In this document: positions 48,620 to 60,771 of the stretch, piece by piece
How the letters are laid out: each line of letters starts with the position of its first letter
How positions within the stretch are numbered: the stretch's first letter is position 1
DNA from: Channallabes apus
Taxonomy: Eukaryota; Chordata; Actinopteri; Siluriformes; Clariidae
NCBI GenBank assembly: GCA_030522415.1
Contig: CM060131.1
Location: 12,943,703 to 13,007,702 of the forward strand
Direction: 5' to 3'
DNA: 64,000 nucleotides
The notes under the pieces: generated by a model
Databases searched by the model: none
The model's input: the letters and a program-made list of their open reading frames with translations, nothing else
Told to the model about the DNA's origin: nothing
Program-made: the position numbers and the translations under genes

Positions 48620-50149
48620 TTCGGATATCGTCCTAGATCAGATAAATATCTGTTACACAGTCATATGACTTGAATGAGACTTTATTGCCTCTGCACAGAC
48701 TTGGACATCATGGACATTTCATAGCAGCCCTAGCAACAGCTATTAAAACAGCTAAAGTGAGTCTCCTCTTCTGGCCTGCACGACATACAGCCAACAAACT
48801 GCTTATGCTCAAATGGTGTTTGAAATGAATGAGTGGTCGCTCAAACTCGTGACGTGTTTTAACCCAAATGGCACAAGTGAACTGTCATGAAATGCCAATC
48901 CAATCTGAGCAACAAATGGGAATCGAGCAATGTGGCTTGTAATGCGAACGTAGCAAGATTAATCTCAGAGCATCTTCCCAGGACATAAAGCAATTAAAAG
49001 TATTTTAAGAGATGGAAGCATTAGATGTCTTTTTTTTTCTTTCTTAAAAGAAGAGCCAAATAAAAAAGGACAAACTGGCAGTCCTTTATAAGGAAATCTG
49101 TCGGAGTGTTTCCTGCCTTCCGGATGACTGGCAGACGCTTGAAGTGGAGGGAAGCTGATTTCAGAACAGTTCCCTCTCCAAGGTGGAGATGATTCAAGAT
49201 AACTGACAGAAGAGCATCACGGGTTCCAACTAACTGGTTTCTGAATAGTCAAAAACAAAACGACAGGCACGTCACGACAGCTCGATCACGCCACATATCA
49301 ACACGTCAACATGTTGAAAGCTGCTTCGCGACACTGATGGGTAAATAAGTGAGTAAATGATTTGCAGGGGGGGTTGGAGGCACATTTAACCAGACAGTCA
49401 CATTCACAGACCGGAGTCTGAGCTTATTGCCTACCTGCTTGTCTACTGCGGCTGAAATAAATAAATAAAAAATCCCGAAATTGGTTACAAAGGTAGTGAT
49501 TATCTTTTAGATCTCACACGTGTGATTCACGCTGCCTTTCCAGCGAGTAATCGCTGTGCTCTGATTTAACAGCGCACTGCTGCTATCATTTAAATAGACT
49601 GACTGTGTCCCAGTTTGTAATGTGTGTGTGGCTGGCTGATGAGAGCTGTGTGAGGTGTTGATTAATTTTCTACAACAGCTCAGACAGCTATTCCGGCTGC
49701 ACGATGATTCACAGGTTTATATTAACGCTACTTATTTTAATGCATTATCCTTTCTATAGTAACACCTCACACAAGGGATCATATGGCAAACAGAGATGTT
49801 TATCTAACAGTATTGGAAGGAGCCTCTAGTGTCAAAGCTTTTTTTTTTTCTTTCTTCCCCAACTGTGGGAAGGCCTTTGTGACAGTAGACTTACTTTGTA
49901 CCTCTGTTTATGTCTTATTAGCTTTAAACAAGAGACAAGAAGAGAGGCTGATAAAGGGAAAAATATTTATAGCTTCTTTTAGCTGCTATAATGTAATCCA
50001 TAGGGCTAGCGCTTTAAGATGAAAAAGTAGCATTTCATTCTTTAAATTACTAAATTGCTGTAAAAGTAATAAAACACTTGTAGAAATGCAGTTTTGGGGA
50101 AAATAACCGTCACCCCTCTTTTGTGCTATTGATAATTTTCTTATAAGGC
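48620..50149. promoter_or_regulatory. Repeat-poor block, candidate regulatory sequence
   Basis: Roughly 1.5 kb with almost no transposon phrase and no TACTGTA scars, of moderate GC, unlike the sequence on both sides. In a long intron this is a reasonable place for conserved enhancers. No motif set I can name. Inference only. Confidence 0.25.
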
Positions 50150-50410
50150 GTAGCGTAGGGCTTTTACGGTCAGGGTTCCCACCTTCGGTCTGTTTGTGCA
50201 GAGTTTGTTACCCCGGTTTTCTCCCACAGTCCAAAGAAATGCAGTTTTGATTAGTTGGCATTCCCAAATTGGCCATTTATTGTGCATGTGTTTGTGCCCT
50301 GCCATGGATTGGCACCATGTCCAGAGTGTATCTCGCCTAATGTCCTAAGTCTCTGGAGACACACAACCCTGTACAATATAAGCGGTACAAAAACTGAATA
50401 AATGAATGAT
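50150..50410 (+). mobile_element. SINE family A copy, degraded
   Basis: Keeps CCCACAGTCCAAAGAAATGC, GCCATGGATTGGCACCATGT and an AATAAATGAATGA tail. Confidence 0.7.
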
Positions 50411-50479
50411 TACAACTCATGTTGTACAGTACAATGTAGAGTATCTTCTTACAGTATACTGTATGAGGTCACATTGGGG

Positions 50480-50950
50480 CACTACCGTTCAAAAGTTTTA
50501 GAACACTTGCAAATTTCTTTGTTTTTGTTTAGTGATTTATTTTCTACATTCTACAACAATACTGGGGATTTCAAAACTATAAAATAACACATATAGAATT
50601 AGGTAATTACGTAACAACAAGAAAAACAACATTTAATTGTTGATTTAAGACACAGAGGTCGGCCTTTCTGTAATAGTTCTTGCAAGAACAGTATTGTGTC
50701 AAGTGCATTTGCAAAATCCGTCAAGCACCATAATGAAACTGTCTCTCATGAAGGCCGTCCCAGGAGGACGAGACCAAAACCTACCTCTGCTGCAGACCAG
50801 AAGTTCATTTAGAGTTATCAGCCTGAAAAATGACCAATTAACTTCTTTGCAGAGCAGAAGTAGCAGAAACATCTCCTTTACAATATAGAAAGAAATAAAA
50901 ATCAGGAACCATCATGGAGTTAGAAAGTGATCTCAAACTTGTTGTTTTTG
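50480..50950 (+). mobile_element. Tc1-like element fragment (CCGTTCAAAAGTTTTAGAAC end)
   Basis: Left terminus CACTACCGTTCAAAAGTTTT followed by N-terminal transposase phrases, including the second helix-turn-helix region (GRPRRTRPKPTSAADQKFI) in broken frames. The right half is missing. Confidence 0.7.
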
Positions 50951-51025
50951 TATATACACATCAGAGACATATTGAATGTCCAAACATGAAGAAAAAGTGA
51001 CTTAATGTTAGATTAATATTAGGAT

Positions 51026-51107
51026 TGCATGGTGGCGTAGTGGTTTGCACTGTGATCCCTGCCTTGTGCCCCAAGTCCCTTGGGACTGGCTCGAGTACAA
51101 CATCATC
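51026..51107 (+). mobile_element. SINE family A copy, internally deleted
   Basis: Head GCATGGTGGCGTAGTGGTTT joined directly to the 3' region CCTTGTGCCCCAAGTCCCTT. Confidence 0.65.
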
Positions 51108-51298
51108 AGTATAGGGTCAGAGTTAGCTCAGTGGTTAAGGCATTGGACTACAGTTCAGAAGGTCCCAGGTTCATGACCACCAAGTTGTCCCTGTTGGGCC
51201 CTTGAGCAAGGCCCTTAACTCCCAACTGCTCTGATATATAATGAGATAAAAATGTAAATTGTTCTGGATATGGGTGTCTGCTAAATAAAGTCTCCTTT
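51108..51298 (+). mobile_element. SINE family B copy, diverged
   Basis: A box TTAGCTCAGTGG, CTGTTGGGCCCTTGAGCAAG, tail TGTCTGCTAAATAAAG. The B box region is shortened. Confidence 0.8.
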
Positions 51299-51918
51299 AA
51301 CACATCCATCCATAATTTCTGCATTTATGGAAAGTTAATAGAATGCACTTTTATATGAAAGTAATGCAAATCACCTCCAAAACTCTTTAAACCAATATTA
51401 TAATTTAACATGAATCATCTTGATTTTTTGTGCTTCGTTCTCTCTTTCAAGGAAATATGGATCTACTGTAGTATATCTTTGCAAAAAGCAAACACACATA
51501 CAGTACAGTACGCTCTTTCTCCCTTACCCACACAAATACTATTTTGGACTTCCAAAATCATTTTAAAACTTAGACTAACTAGGACTTAAGACGTAAGTCA
51601 CATATTAATAATTATAAAGTAACCTACACATAAACTGAGAAAGATAAAAACCATTCTGAAGCACTTGAAATGATCTGATGATTTATGCTGTTAAATTTGT
51701 TGTGACTGATTGGGACTGAGAGGGGTTATTAGATTCAAACTTTACAATAAGGAATGATACTGTATATACTGTAGTCACTCATTGACATTAGTGCATAAAT
51801 CCACGAATAAAAATAATTTAATGAATAATAACCAACATTTATATTTACATTACATCCTGTTTTAAGCATTGTATTTACATTTGTTTATGACAAGATATTT
51901 TAATATACTAACATTTAT

Positions 51919-52165
51919 CTGGTGGCTTGGTGGGTAGCACTGTCACCTTGCACCTCCAGGGTCGAGGGTTTAATTCCCGTCTCGGGTGTGTGTGTGCATT
52001 GAGCTTGCTTGGCGGGTTTCCTCCAGATACTCCGGGTTCCTTCCACTGATGGATTGGCACCTATCCATGGTGTACCCCACCTCATGCCCTAAGTTTCCTG
52101 GATTTGGCTTCAGGCCTCCACAACCTTGTACTGTATGCAAGATAAAGCAGTATAGATGATAAGTA
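51919..52165 (+). mobile_element. SINE family A copy, diverged
   Basis: Head TGGTGGCTTGGTGGGTAGCA, ATGGATTGGCACCTATCCAT, tail GCAGTATAGATGATAAGTAA. Confidence 0.75.
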
Positions 52166-53310
52166 AGTGAATATTTATCTTAAGAATGACTGGATTATTT
52201 ATTTGAAAAGCATTATAATAAAAAATTCAATCATTATAATTTGTCTTACATTCATGACCCTTATTCTATTTATGTAGGCTCACTAAGTGTTAAACTTTTT
52301 TTGGGGGGGCTATTTTACTTTTGTCAATGTTAATTTTATCTCTATTTCATTCACATAAAACAGTAAGGACTAAATTTTAAAGCCAAACATGTCTATGCAA
52401 AACCTAAATGGAGCATTTTCCCATGAGGCAAGCTTCTGCGCAGAACCTCTTTAGACTGTTAAGAAAACTTTTTTTTTCTAGCACAACATGAAAAATATTA
52501 ATCAATGTCATTGCATTATGACATCCTCTTTCTCCTTCCCTTACAAGCTTTTTTTCTTTCTTTTGGCCCAGATTTTGCTTACTTATTACACAAAGCACTG
52601 TATAATATTTTATAATATATAACCTGTTAGAGACAATAGAGGACAATCCTGAAATCAATATTGAAATGTGCAGATTTTTGGATGGCTCCATACTCTTAGG
52701 CGGTCAGACGTTCTGCTACACACAGCATCGTGCCACTGGACTTGTTTTCACTGGCTATATTTAGAGTGGCCTGCTCCTCTGCAGATAGAATACTAATGAG
52801 TACTGTGCGAAGCCAGAGCCAGAGTGGATAGCAAGTGGCAGACTCATCTTTCTGCACCGTTAAGCTCATGCATACACACACACACACACACAGACTGACT
52901 ATGCTATAATCTCCCAGCCCAATAATGTTCACTTCACATGCTAAATTCAGCAATATGGTTGGGAGAATGAAACAGAGGCTCTAGTGGGGTTTCCATCCAC
53001 CTGAATGGGAATGCCAGAAAATTGAGAACAAAAAAAGCCGAATAAAGATTGCGAAAATGGTTTTACGTCTGGCTGAGTTGGGATATTGATCAACTTTTAT
53101 AGAGATGACGCTATAAAACGTGATGAACACATATTTCAGAAAAGCATTGAGCCAGATGAAATGTGTGCTCATGTCTCTCTGTGGAGATGGCAGCTATCGT
53201 ATGCTAACATTCTAATTAGTATGACGAAATTGCACAAATACAGTACAAAAGTGTGTAGGAAGGTTCAGATGTAAGCACTGGAAAAGGAAGTCACTGAATC
53301 AGAGAGCATA

Positions 53311-53575
53311 ATGCATGTTCTCCCTGTGATTCCTGGAGTTTTTTTTCTGGGAACTCTGGTTTCCTTCCACATTCCCATGTACTGTAGACAGATAAGTGTT
53401 TCCAAATTGCTTGTAGTGTATGATTGGATGTGTGTACGATCTATGTTTGCGCCTGTAATGGGATGGATGTACAGTACAGTACCTTGACTTGTGTCCTTGG
53501 AATATGTTATACAAGTTATACGAATAATATATGGATGGATGGATGGATGGATGGATGGATGGATGGATGGATGGG
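53311..53575 (+). mobile_element. SINE family A, partial, with (ATGG)n tail
   Basis: From GCATGTTCTCCCTGTGATTC through CTGGTTTCCTTCCACATTCC to an ATGG expansion at 53531-53574. Carries TACAGTACAGTA at 53470-53481. Confidence 0.65.
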
Positions 53576-54139
53576 TGACAATTATTAATAGAACACAACA
53601 AAATACAATTTACTTAAAGTTAATATAATGTACAGTAGACTGCAAAAAATCCTAGCATTAGTGCAAGGTGGAGCTAAGCCAAACGTATATATATCAAGCC
53701 AAACTTAAACCAAGCCAAACGTATCTATAATTTCTTGAAATAAGATTACAGCAATCCAAATATAATATTATTAAGCTTATTATAATTTTGTAGTCTTTGG
53801 AAATTTATTTCCTGAAATCGGCAACATTATCTGCCTATATTATTCTGATTGGAAAAATTCAACACAATTATACTATTAACAGGGACAGTGAAATACAGAG
53901 GGCTGCCCGGACTTCTGAAGGTTTTTCTTGCTAATATGCCAATATTAGAAACTTGAATTCTGTTGTTTACACCCTGTACTGAGCAACTGGTGGAGAACCC
54001 CAAGCTACATACTTGACTTGGGCTGCTGTTCCCACCTGCTTTAGGTCAGCTACTATTTTGCCAATGCACATTGATCTTCCTCCCATTGCCCATACCCCTG
54101 TCCTCACATAGTGCTCTAAAAGGCTGGTCCTTACCCACC

Positions 54140-55150
54140 TTAAAGCCTGTCAGCCTCCTATGTTGAGTCAAGGCAAGTTTGCCTATCAATACACTATGCC
54201 TTCTCCACTGTGCTCCAATCTGCCTTGGCTCATCCAGACACCACAAACACTTACTGTATGTCAAACTATGCTTAAAGTCGAAACATCTTGGCTTGGGAGC
54301 AGCTCTCCATAAATGGACCATGGTCTTCCTTAGCAACTCCACCTCCACCAGTTTCATGCTCAACTCAGGAGTTCCTCTGTGATGTGTATTGCCCCTCTCT
54401 TATACTGTGCTGTAATATCTCTTTTAACCTATAACTATATAAATGTTTATGCCTCCATTAACATCATGAATATCACACCACAGTGACAGGCCTGATCAGA
54501 GGTAATGATGAGATGACATACTGGGAGGAGATCAAGCACCTAGCGGCATGTTGTGAGCATAATAACCTGGAACTCACCATCCAAAAGAAAAAAAGAAAAA
54601 AATAAGAAGCGAAGGAAGTCATTGTGGATTTCCGATGGGCTTGAAATCAACCTCACACTTCCATTCACATCAACAGAGCTGCTGTTCAGCATGTACACTA
54701 CTTTAAGTTCCTCTGCGTACACATCTCCGAAGACCTTACCCGATCCCTGAACTCCTCTGGTTTAATAACTTTTCTGGTTAAAAAGGCCTGCTATTTTCTG
54801 AGGAGACACCTGTGATCTGATATTCCTGTGAACTTCTACCACTGTACCATTGAGAGGATCTTCAACTGCATCTCAGTGTGGTGCGGCAACTGCACTGCTT
54901 CAGACCGTAAAGTCCTTCAGCGGGTGGTAAAAACCACTCAACAAATCATCAGCACTCAGCTACCCACCATGGAAGGAATTCACAAAAAATTGCTGCTCGT
55001 AATGGGCATTCTCAAAGATGCCTCTCACCCTAATCATGCATTATTTACCCTCTTTCCATCGGGCAAGCGCTACAGGTGTCTCAGCGCCAGCACAAACAGA
55101 GGAAGAAATAACTTTTTCCCTGTGGCTATTTACATATTGAACAGTTGATC
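54140..55150 (+). pseudogene. LINE reverse-transcriptase remnant (3' part of ORF2)
   Basis: The frame-broken translation follows the C-terminal half of a non-LTR reverse transcriptase. LNSGVPL with CVLPL nearby (about 54358) stands for the TGVPQGCVLSP block; then come GNDEMTYWEEIKHLAACCEH, KKEVIVDF-like text with an A-rich insertion, YFKFLCVHISEDLT, and an intact tail frame at 54828-55148 (FYHCTIERIFNCISVWCGNC ... SHPNHALFTLFPSGKRYRCL). The tail order (thumb, then LFxLLPSGRRYR, then R.NxFFP) is typical of the L2/Rex1-like fish LINEs. Stops and frameshifts throughout; dead. Confidence 0.85.
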
Positions 55151-55384
55151 ATGGAAACTAACCATTTCATGACTGGGTTTTTTTATTTTCATATTTATTC
55201 GTACATTTCTCTCACCGCACAATTCCATATTTCTGCCATATTTTTTTCATATTAACTGTACTATATCAATATGAATATTCCGTTCAGCATGTTATATTCT
55301 TATCATGTCCTCACCCCTGCACATTGTTTGTACTGTACATACAGTATAGTACTGTACATATATTTCCACAAAAATCCTATATAC

Positions 55385-55740
55385 ACACACTGTCCAAAAA
55401 AAAAAAAAAAGCCACACATTAAATCACATTTAGCTTTGATTAGAGAACACAACATGGTGACAAGATCAAATGATTCCTCATGCTCCCGAAACCATGCACA
55501 ATTTGAGTCCTGGAATAATCAGTATCTGTGCCATCAGGGAAGAAAAACGCCATAGATGTGATAATCTGGTCATTTGCTACATTCAGGTCATCAGCTCACT
55601 TCATTTTATTGTAATGTAATGCTGTAGAAACTAGAGCTGACCAACAAAAGCAATCCCACCCAGAGGCTTGTACCATGGGCACTATGCATGCATCACTTCA
55701 TGTACTTCCTTTCTTACCCTGACACGCCCATTCCTCTGAA
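55385..55740 (-). mobile_element. Tc1-like element copy (same family as 36882-37760)
   Basis: Shares in order CACTGTCCAAAAAAA, CTTTGATTAGAGAACACAAC, CACAATTTGAGTCCTGGAAT, GTGCCATCAGGGAAGAAAAA, GCTGACCAACAAAAGCAATC and GAGGCTTGTACCATGGGCAC with the reverse-strand gene of that family. Truncated on the right. Confidence 0.75.
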
Positions 55741-55936
55741 ATCATGTCATTAGCAATAGTTAGAAATGTGAATGTTGATGTAGTGCTTGTTGATTGTCTT
55801 TTACAGTAGCAACAAGTCTTAAGATTGAATAACTGATGGTATGAAGTTGTTTTTGAAACTAGAAATGACTCTAATAAAGTTATGATGCATGATATTGAAT
55901 GAATGACCTAAACGATGTTACAAAGAGCTCTGTTAA

Positions 55937-56060
55937 GGCTCAAGCACTACTGTAGCTCCACCTGCCTGCCAATGTTTGGGCCCTGGAGCAACGTTATTTA
56001 AGTCTGTCTGTTCCAGCGGCGGACCCTGCTCTCTGACCCCAGGTTCCGAACAAATCTGGA
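55937..56060 (+). mobile_element. SINE family D fragment, diverged
   Basis: Contains TTTGGGCCCTGGAGCAACGT and CTGCTCTCTGACCCCAGGTT, phrases of the family D SINE also seen at 59677. Confidence 0.5.
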
Positions 56061-56507
56061 ATTTATTTATAGCATGTATTCATATTTTGATAACCAAAAA
56101 TACATTCTAGGTTCTTTCTGGGTTTTTTTTTCCCCATTAGGGCTCACCACATAGGTTATACACTAGATGTGGTGTCCCAGTGGGGAATCAAACCACAGTC
56201 TTCGACAATACCAGCAGAAATATTTGCACTTTACTACCTGGGCACAAACAAGTGTTAAATAATTCATTATTTTGCTTATTATTTGACTTATTATAATGTT
56301 ACTGTATACTGCATAGTAACTGGCACACGGAGGATGCCCACCAGTACAGTAACATTTTCAACTGAGAGGATGCACTGTATATTTAGCATCTTTTGATTGA
56401 GCCCCCGGTGTCTGCTTTTTGTAACAGTCAAAATTAAAGCATTGGCACTGCGAACTCCTGACAGGGGACTTGGTTTGTAAGTAATATAAGGTGTTGTTCC
56501 TGTTTTT

Positions 56508-56790
56508 CTAAACTTCTGCTTATTTTACACAGAGTTGCAGGGGGCCTGGAGCCTCTTCAAGGGACTTCAGGGAACAAGGCTGGTTACACCCATGATGGGG
56601 TGCCAAACAATCATAGGGCACCAAGACATACTGTATACTTAAAATCCTTTTTGGCGGAAACACGAACAGGTCTACAGATGTCTTTAGGTGTGGAAGGAAG
56701 ATGAAGTAACTGGAGGAGACCTAACAATCATTACACATAACCATGGAGGTGTGAGGCTACAGTGCTAACCACCAAGCCACTGTGATGTGA
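56508..56790 (-). mobile_element. SINE family A copy, degraded
   Basis: CAGGGGGCCTGGAGCCTCTT at the 3' side and CTACAGTGCTAACCACCAAG at the head, reverse orientation. Confidence 0.72.
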
Positions 56791-57049
56791 TGTGTTGTTA
56801 TTATAATTATTGGTAGTAGAGTAGCAGTAGCCATTTAACAAATTCAATTCAATTGGGACCCAATCCTCATTTGGGTTGAAAACATACTGTATAGCAGGGA
56901 TTGATCAGCAGTCATACTGTGTGTTAGAAGGCTGGAAGCTCAGTATACTAGGAGATGTGTTGAAGTTAATATGGAGTCCAGTTGGATATTTGAGGCAACT
57001 AAGAAGTTTCTCTCTTCAGTACCGAATAAAGGCTTGGCTTTAGTATCTT

Positions 57050-57190
57050 AATCCCTTGCAGTGGGCTCTGAACCACCTCTGCCAGCATCGTCATTCACGG
57101 ACATGCAGCCTTCTTTAAAATGTTTGCACCATTCAAATGATTTAGTGTAGCTCATCAGTCTAATCACTATACTGTACTTTAAATCTTAAA
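57050..57190 (-). mobile_element. Mariner-like fragment (same family as 60772-61345)
   Basis: AAAATGTTTGCACCATTCAA and the following sequence align with 61180-61250. Both copies carry TACTGTA at the equivalent site (57170 and 61232). Confidence 0.6.
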
Positions 57191-57311
57191 GTAAAAAAAA
57201 AAAAAATCTTAAAAAAAAAAGTCAGTTGGTTTTGTAACATCATTGATGAGAAATTCATAATCGTATATAAAAGTTAGGTGGTTAACATCATTGAAAGACT
57301 GCTAGTGACAT

Positions 57312-57500
57312 CTACACATTTGGCAGATGCTCTTATCCAGAGCGACTTACATTTTTATCTCATTATACATCTGAGCAGTTGAGGGTTAAGGGCCTTGCTC
57401 AAGGGCCCAACAGTGGCAACTTGGTGGTTGGGGGGTTTGAACCTGGGATCTTCCGAACCGTAGTCCAATGCCTTAACCACTGAGCTACCCCTGGCCCATT
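57312..57500 (-). mobile_element. SINE family B copy
   Basis: Clean reverse-strand copy from CATTTGGCAGATGCTCTTAT to TGAGCTACCCCTGGCCC; both promoter boxes intact. Confidence 0.92.
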
Positions 57501-57508
57501 CTAAAGGA

Positions 57509-57590
57509 GTTCATTCATTCATTCATCTTCTATACTGCTTTATCCTGTATTTAGGGTCGCAGAGACCTGGAGCCTATCCCAGGAGATCTA
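57509..57590 (-). mobile_element. SINE family A, 5'-truncated
   Basis: Only the tail and last ~75 bp (ATTCATTCATCTTCTATACT ... GGAGCCTATCCCAGGAGATC). Confidence 0.8.
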
Positions 57591-57697
57591 AAGGAAGTTC
57601 ATTCCATCTAACTGCCAGAACAAAATAGCGGACTGATGCCACCCTTGTAACCTTAGAGTTGGTGGGACAAGATGGTCGAGCCGTGCTAGCAATGCAT

Positions 57698-57882
57698 GGG
57701 TGTCCAATCTTATCTGTAGGGTTAGGACTGGGTGCAAGTTTTAATTTCAATCAAGCATGAGCCTATTCTCATTCTTCTTGTTTAATCATGTGGTATGGCT
57801 TTCAGTAGACTATCAGGTGTGACTTCTGCCTGGTTGGAATGAAAGCCTGCACCCACACTTTCTCGATAAAATTGGACACCCC
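57698..57882. mobile_element. Foldback MITE
   Basis: Ends GGGTGTCCAATCTTATC and its near-complement GATAAAATTGGACACCCC, with a second inner inverted pair (GGGTGCAAGTTTTAATTTC / GAATGAAAGCCTGCACCC). 185 bp, non-coding. Confidence 0.75.
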
Positions 57883-58189
57883 TGTCTTTTGTAATCTATT
57901 TAGATAATTTAATATTTCAACTGGGAAGTCAATTTAATTGTGATGTCTAAATCTATTGTAATATAGTATAATATCCAAAATATATCCTTTTCCCATAACA
58001 ATATTATCACAACCTGTTATACAGTGTTATTCAATGGGTTATAGTGTGTAGGCCTTCAGGCACCAGAAGTTTGGTTTACTATGCAATCTGCGTAAAACCA
58101 TCGGAGCAGATGATGTTAGTGGTTTGCTAGAGTTATGGCATACAAGTGGTACACACACCCAAATAGACATTTCTGCCTTGCGGCTTTCG

Positions 58190-58900
58190 ATATGAATTGT
58201 AGAAATCAGAGAGAGAGAAAGGGGTAAAAAAAATTTTTTTTAGAGTGAAGGTGTTTTCACTTAAGATATTATGTTCTTTTGTGCAGTTCCCTAGAGCTTT
58301 TATGGATATTTGACAATGTTGTGCAATCCATCTCGCTTTGAAATTATTTTGTAAAACTTAGCAAAAAGCTGGCGGGCTTCTTTATGTCCTTCGGGTATTT
58401 TACAATCCGCTGAAGTTTAGCGATAATTAGGCCAAAACAGAGGAAAGCTCAGATGGATTTTCTTCTCCGGTAAAGTTGATACTCTACACCAGCTATACAG
58501 TTATGTACTGTATTTGATGTACATACAGTACTAACACTGACCAACCAATATGGAAAGTTTTCCATGATCAAGATTAAACTTGGGTTGAAGTTAATGCTGT
58601 AGTTACCACTTGGGTAGATAAAAATTCCTTAAAATTGCATGCATGAATAATCTTAAACATTAAACAAACATTTAAGTAGGACTGGTTTGAGCTTCAGAGA
58701 CACTTTTCACAAGCTCGAGCACTCCAGGATACAGATCAAACAGGTTTGCACAAAAATACCTGAAGAGAAAGGAAGAAAAAAAAAAGAGGGTTGGGTCAAA
58801 GACAAATCAAAATCAAAGAGTGAGAAAAGAGACAGAGGTGGTGAAGGAGAATCAAAGACGAGATAAAGAAAGTTATATTGAAGGATGACCAGGATAAAGA
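58190..58900. other. No gene seen
   Basis: Purine-rich strand with A-runs; no repeat family recognised. Confidence 0.45.
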
Positions 58901-59089
58901 GAAATCCAGACATAACCCTGGTCAGGAGAAAGGACGATGAATTACAAAAGAGAGTAGAGAAAGAGAGAAATTCAGACGGGAGAGTGAGTCAGGGAATGAG
59001 TACGAGAGAAAGGGAGTGTCCAGGTGCTTTATCATCTCGAGTGACAAGCACGACGGTATTGCAGTGTGTTCGTTTGTCTCCGTGTTTGA

Positions 59090-59092
<3 letters not shown>

Positions 59093-59132
<40 letters not shown>
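59093..59132. repeat. (TG)n microsatellite
   Basis: About 20 TG units; open frames at 58885-59289 on both strands are repeat-driven. Confidence 0.95.
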
Positions 59133-59133
<1 letters not shown>

Positions 59134-59620
59134 CTTGGAGTAACATCGCCAGCGGTCAACTTGCTGTCTGGCCAAGACTCATTCATTCTCCAACATCTGG
59201 CCTTCGTCCAGGTTTCGTCTCCAGCCCTGTCCCCGCTCCCTCCCCTACATCTTCCTGTGTTGTGTTATGATCATGTGGATGGTGATTAAGAAAAGGTCAC
59301 TGAAATTTCTCTCATACCTCCAGCTGAACACATGCCAGCTTTCACGGCAGCCTGCCTGGCCATATGGATATTAGTTGGCGGGGATTTACTTACCTCAGAT
59401 TGAAGCTGCTTTATTCTCAACATCTGGCTTTAATTGTATCGAAAGGGTCCAAGTGTAACCTTCTACATAAGCTACAAGGTCTTCCTAGTGCATATTTAAA
59501 ACTTATCACAAGGCGAATTGCATCATCTGGTATGATATAGCGGTTAAAGCAAGAACTAATGTTAATGGTTATAACCAGAGTGGGTGAGGTTATCTTTCTG
59601 AAACACAAATAATCTATTTG

Positions 59621-59675
59621 GTCCTGGTGGTCAAGTGGCTAGGATTCTGCAATCTTACCAATGCAGCCCGGGTTT
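59621..59675 (+). pseudogene. tRNA-Glu-like 5' fragment
   Basis: Matches the first three quarters of a tRNA-Glu (CCTGGTGGTCAAGTGGCTAG, then GATTC, then GCAGCCCGGGTTT). It stops in the T arm, and the anticodon stem is damaged. Not a working tRNA; either a truncated tRNA pseudogene or the head of a SINE. Confidence 0.6.
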
Positions 59676-59676
59676 G

Positions 59677-59872
59677 GAGGCAGAGCAGCTTAAACAGTTA
59701 AGGCTCTGGGTTACTAATCAGAGGGTTCATGGTTTGAGCCCAGCATCACCAAGGTACTACAGATGAGACTTTGAGCAAGGCCCTTGTGCTGTATTCTTCC
59801 TGACCCCAGCTTCCTAACAGGGACATGAGAAAAATAATTTCACTATGCTATAAGGAATGTTACAAATAATTA
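59677..59872 (+). mobile_element. SINE family D copy
   Basis: GGCTCTGGGTTACTAATCAG, B-box-like GGTTTGAGCCC, TTGAGCAAGGCCCTT shared with family B, then a different tail (CTGACCCCAGCTTCCTAACA ... AATTTCACTATGCTATAAGG). Confidence 0.7.
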
Positions 59873-59894
59873 AATCTTAACATAAAACTATACT

Positions 59895-60276
59895 GGCGGC
59901 ACGGTGGTGTAGTGGTTAGCACTGTCGCCTTGCACCTCCAGGGTCTGGGTTCGATTCCCCGGCCAGGCTCGATTCCCGCCTCTGTGTGCATGGAGTTTGC
60001 ATGTTCTCCCCGTGCTTGGTGGGTTTCCTCCGGGTACTCCGGTTTCGTCCCACAGTCCAAAGATATGCAGGTTAGGCTAATTGGTGTTCCTAAATTGCCC
60101 GTAGTGTGTGATTGGGTGTGTGAGTGTGTGTATGTGTGTGTGCCCTGCGATGGATTGGCACCCTGTCCAGTGTGTACCCCGCCTAGTGCCCGAAGTCTCC
60201 TGGGATAGGCTCCAGGTCCCCCGCGACAATGAACACAGGATTAAGCGGTATAGAAAATGAATGAATGAATGAATGA
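59895..60276 (+). mobile_element. SINE family A, full length with target duplication
   Basis: Promoter boxes intact, tail of ATGA units. Flanked by ATAAAACTATA at 59882-59892 and 60277-60287. Confidence 0.94.
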
Positions 60277-60771
60277 ATAAAACTATATTCTAGTCTTTAA
60301 ACTGTAGCTAATTAGTATGAGCATAGTCATGCAAATGTCATGAAGTTTAATGCAAGCATGCAAAAAACAAGTTACACATGAGAATGAACAGTTTAATTCT
60401 GGGAACACTGAGTACTGAACCATGCACGTTTCCTTTCCACTCTCACTTAGGTCAAAGTGCAATATACTGTATGGCATGTGAAGAGCAATTTTTTGTTTAC
60501 AGTTTAGTTCTGCACTCTCAGGTCAGGGTACCGTAAATAAAGAATACTAAATAAATAAATAAAGAACACTAAATGATAATTTATTAGGTTTAGACCCCCT
60601 CCACCAGTGGGTTGATACACCCCATAATACCCAACCAGTGCATGCAGTGCCAGTTCCATGCCCGGATAAAATGGGAGGGTTGCATCAGGAAGAGCATCCA
60701 GCGGAAAACCTTTGCCAAAGTTGTGTATGGATCAAGTGGAAAGTTTAGTTTAAATCGCATGTTATACAGTA

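Noticed and set aside
54046..54363. 105-codon reverse-strand frame
   Set aside because: Antisense shadow of the LINE reverse-transcriptase remnant.
58885..59289. 134-codon frame with a poly-Val/Cys stretch
   Set aside because: The stretch is the (TG)n microsatellite read in frame.
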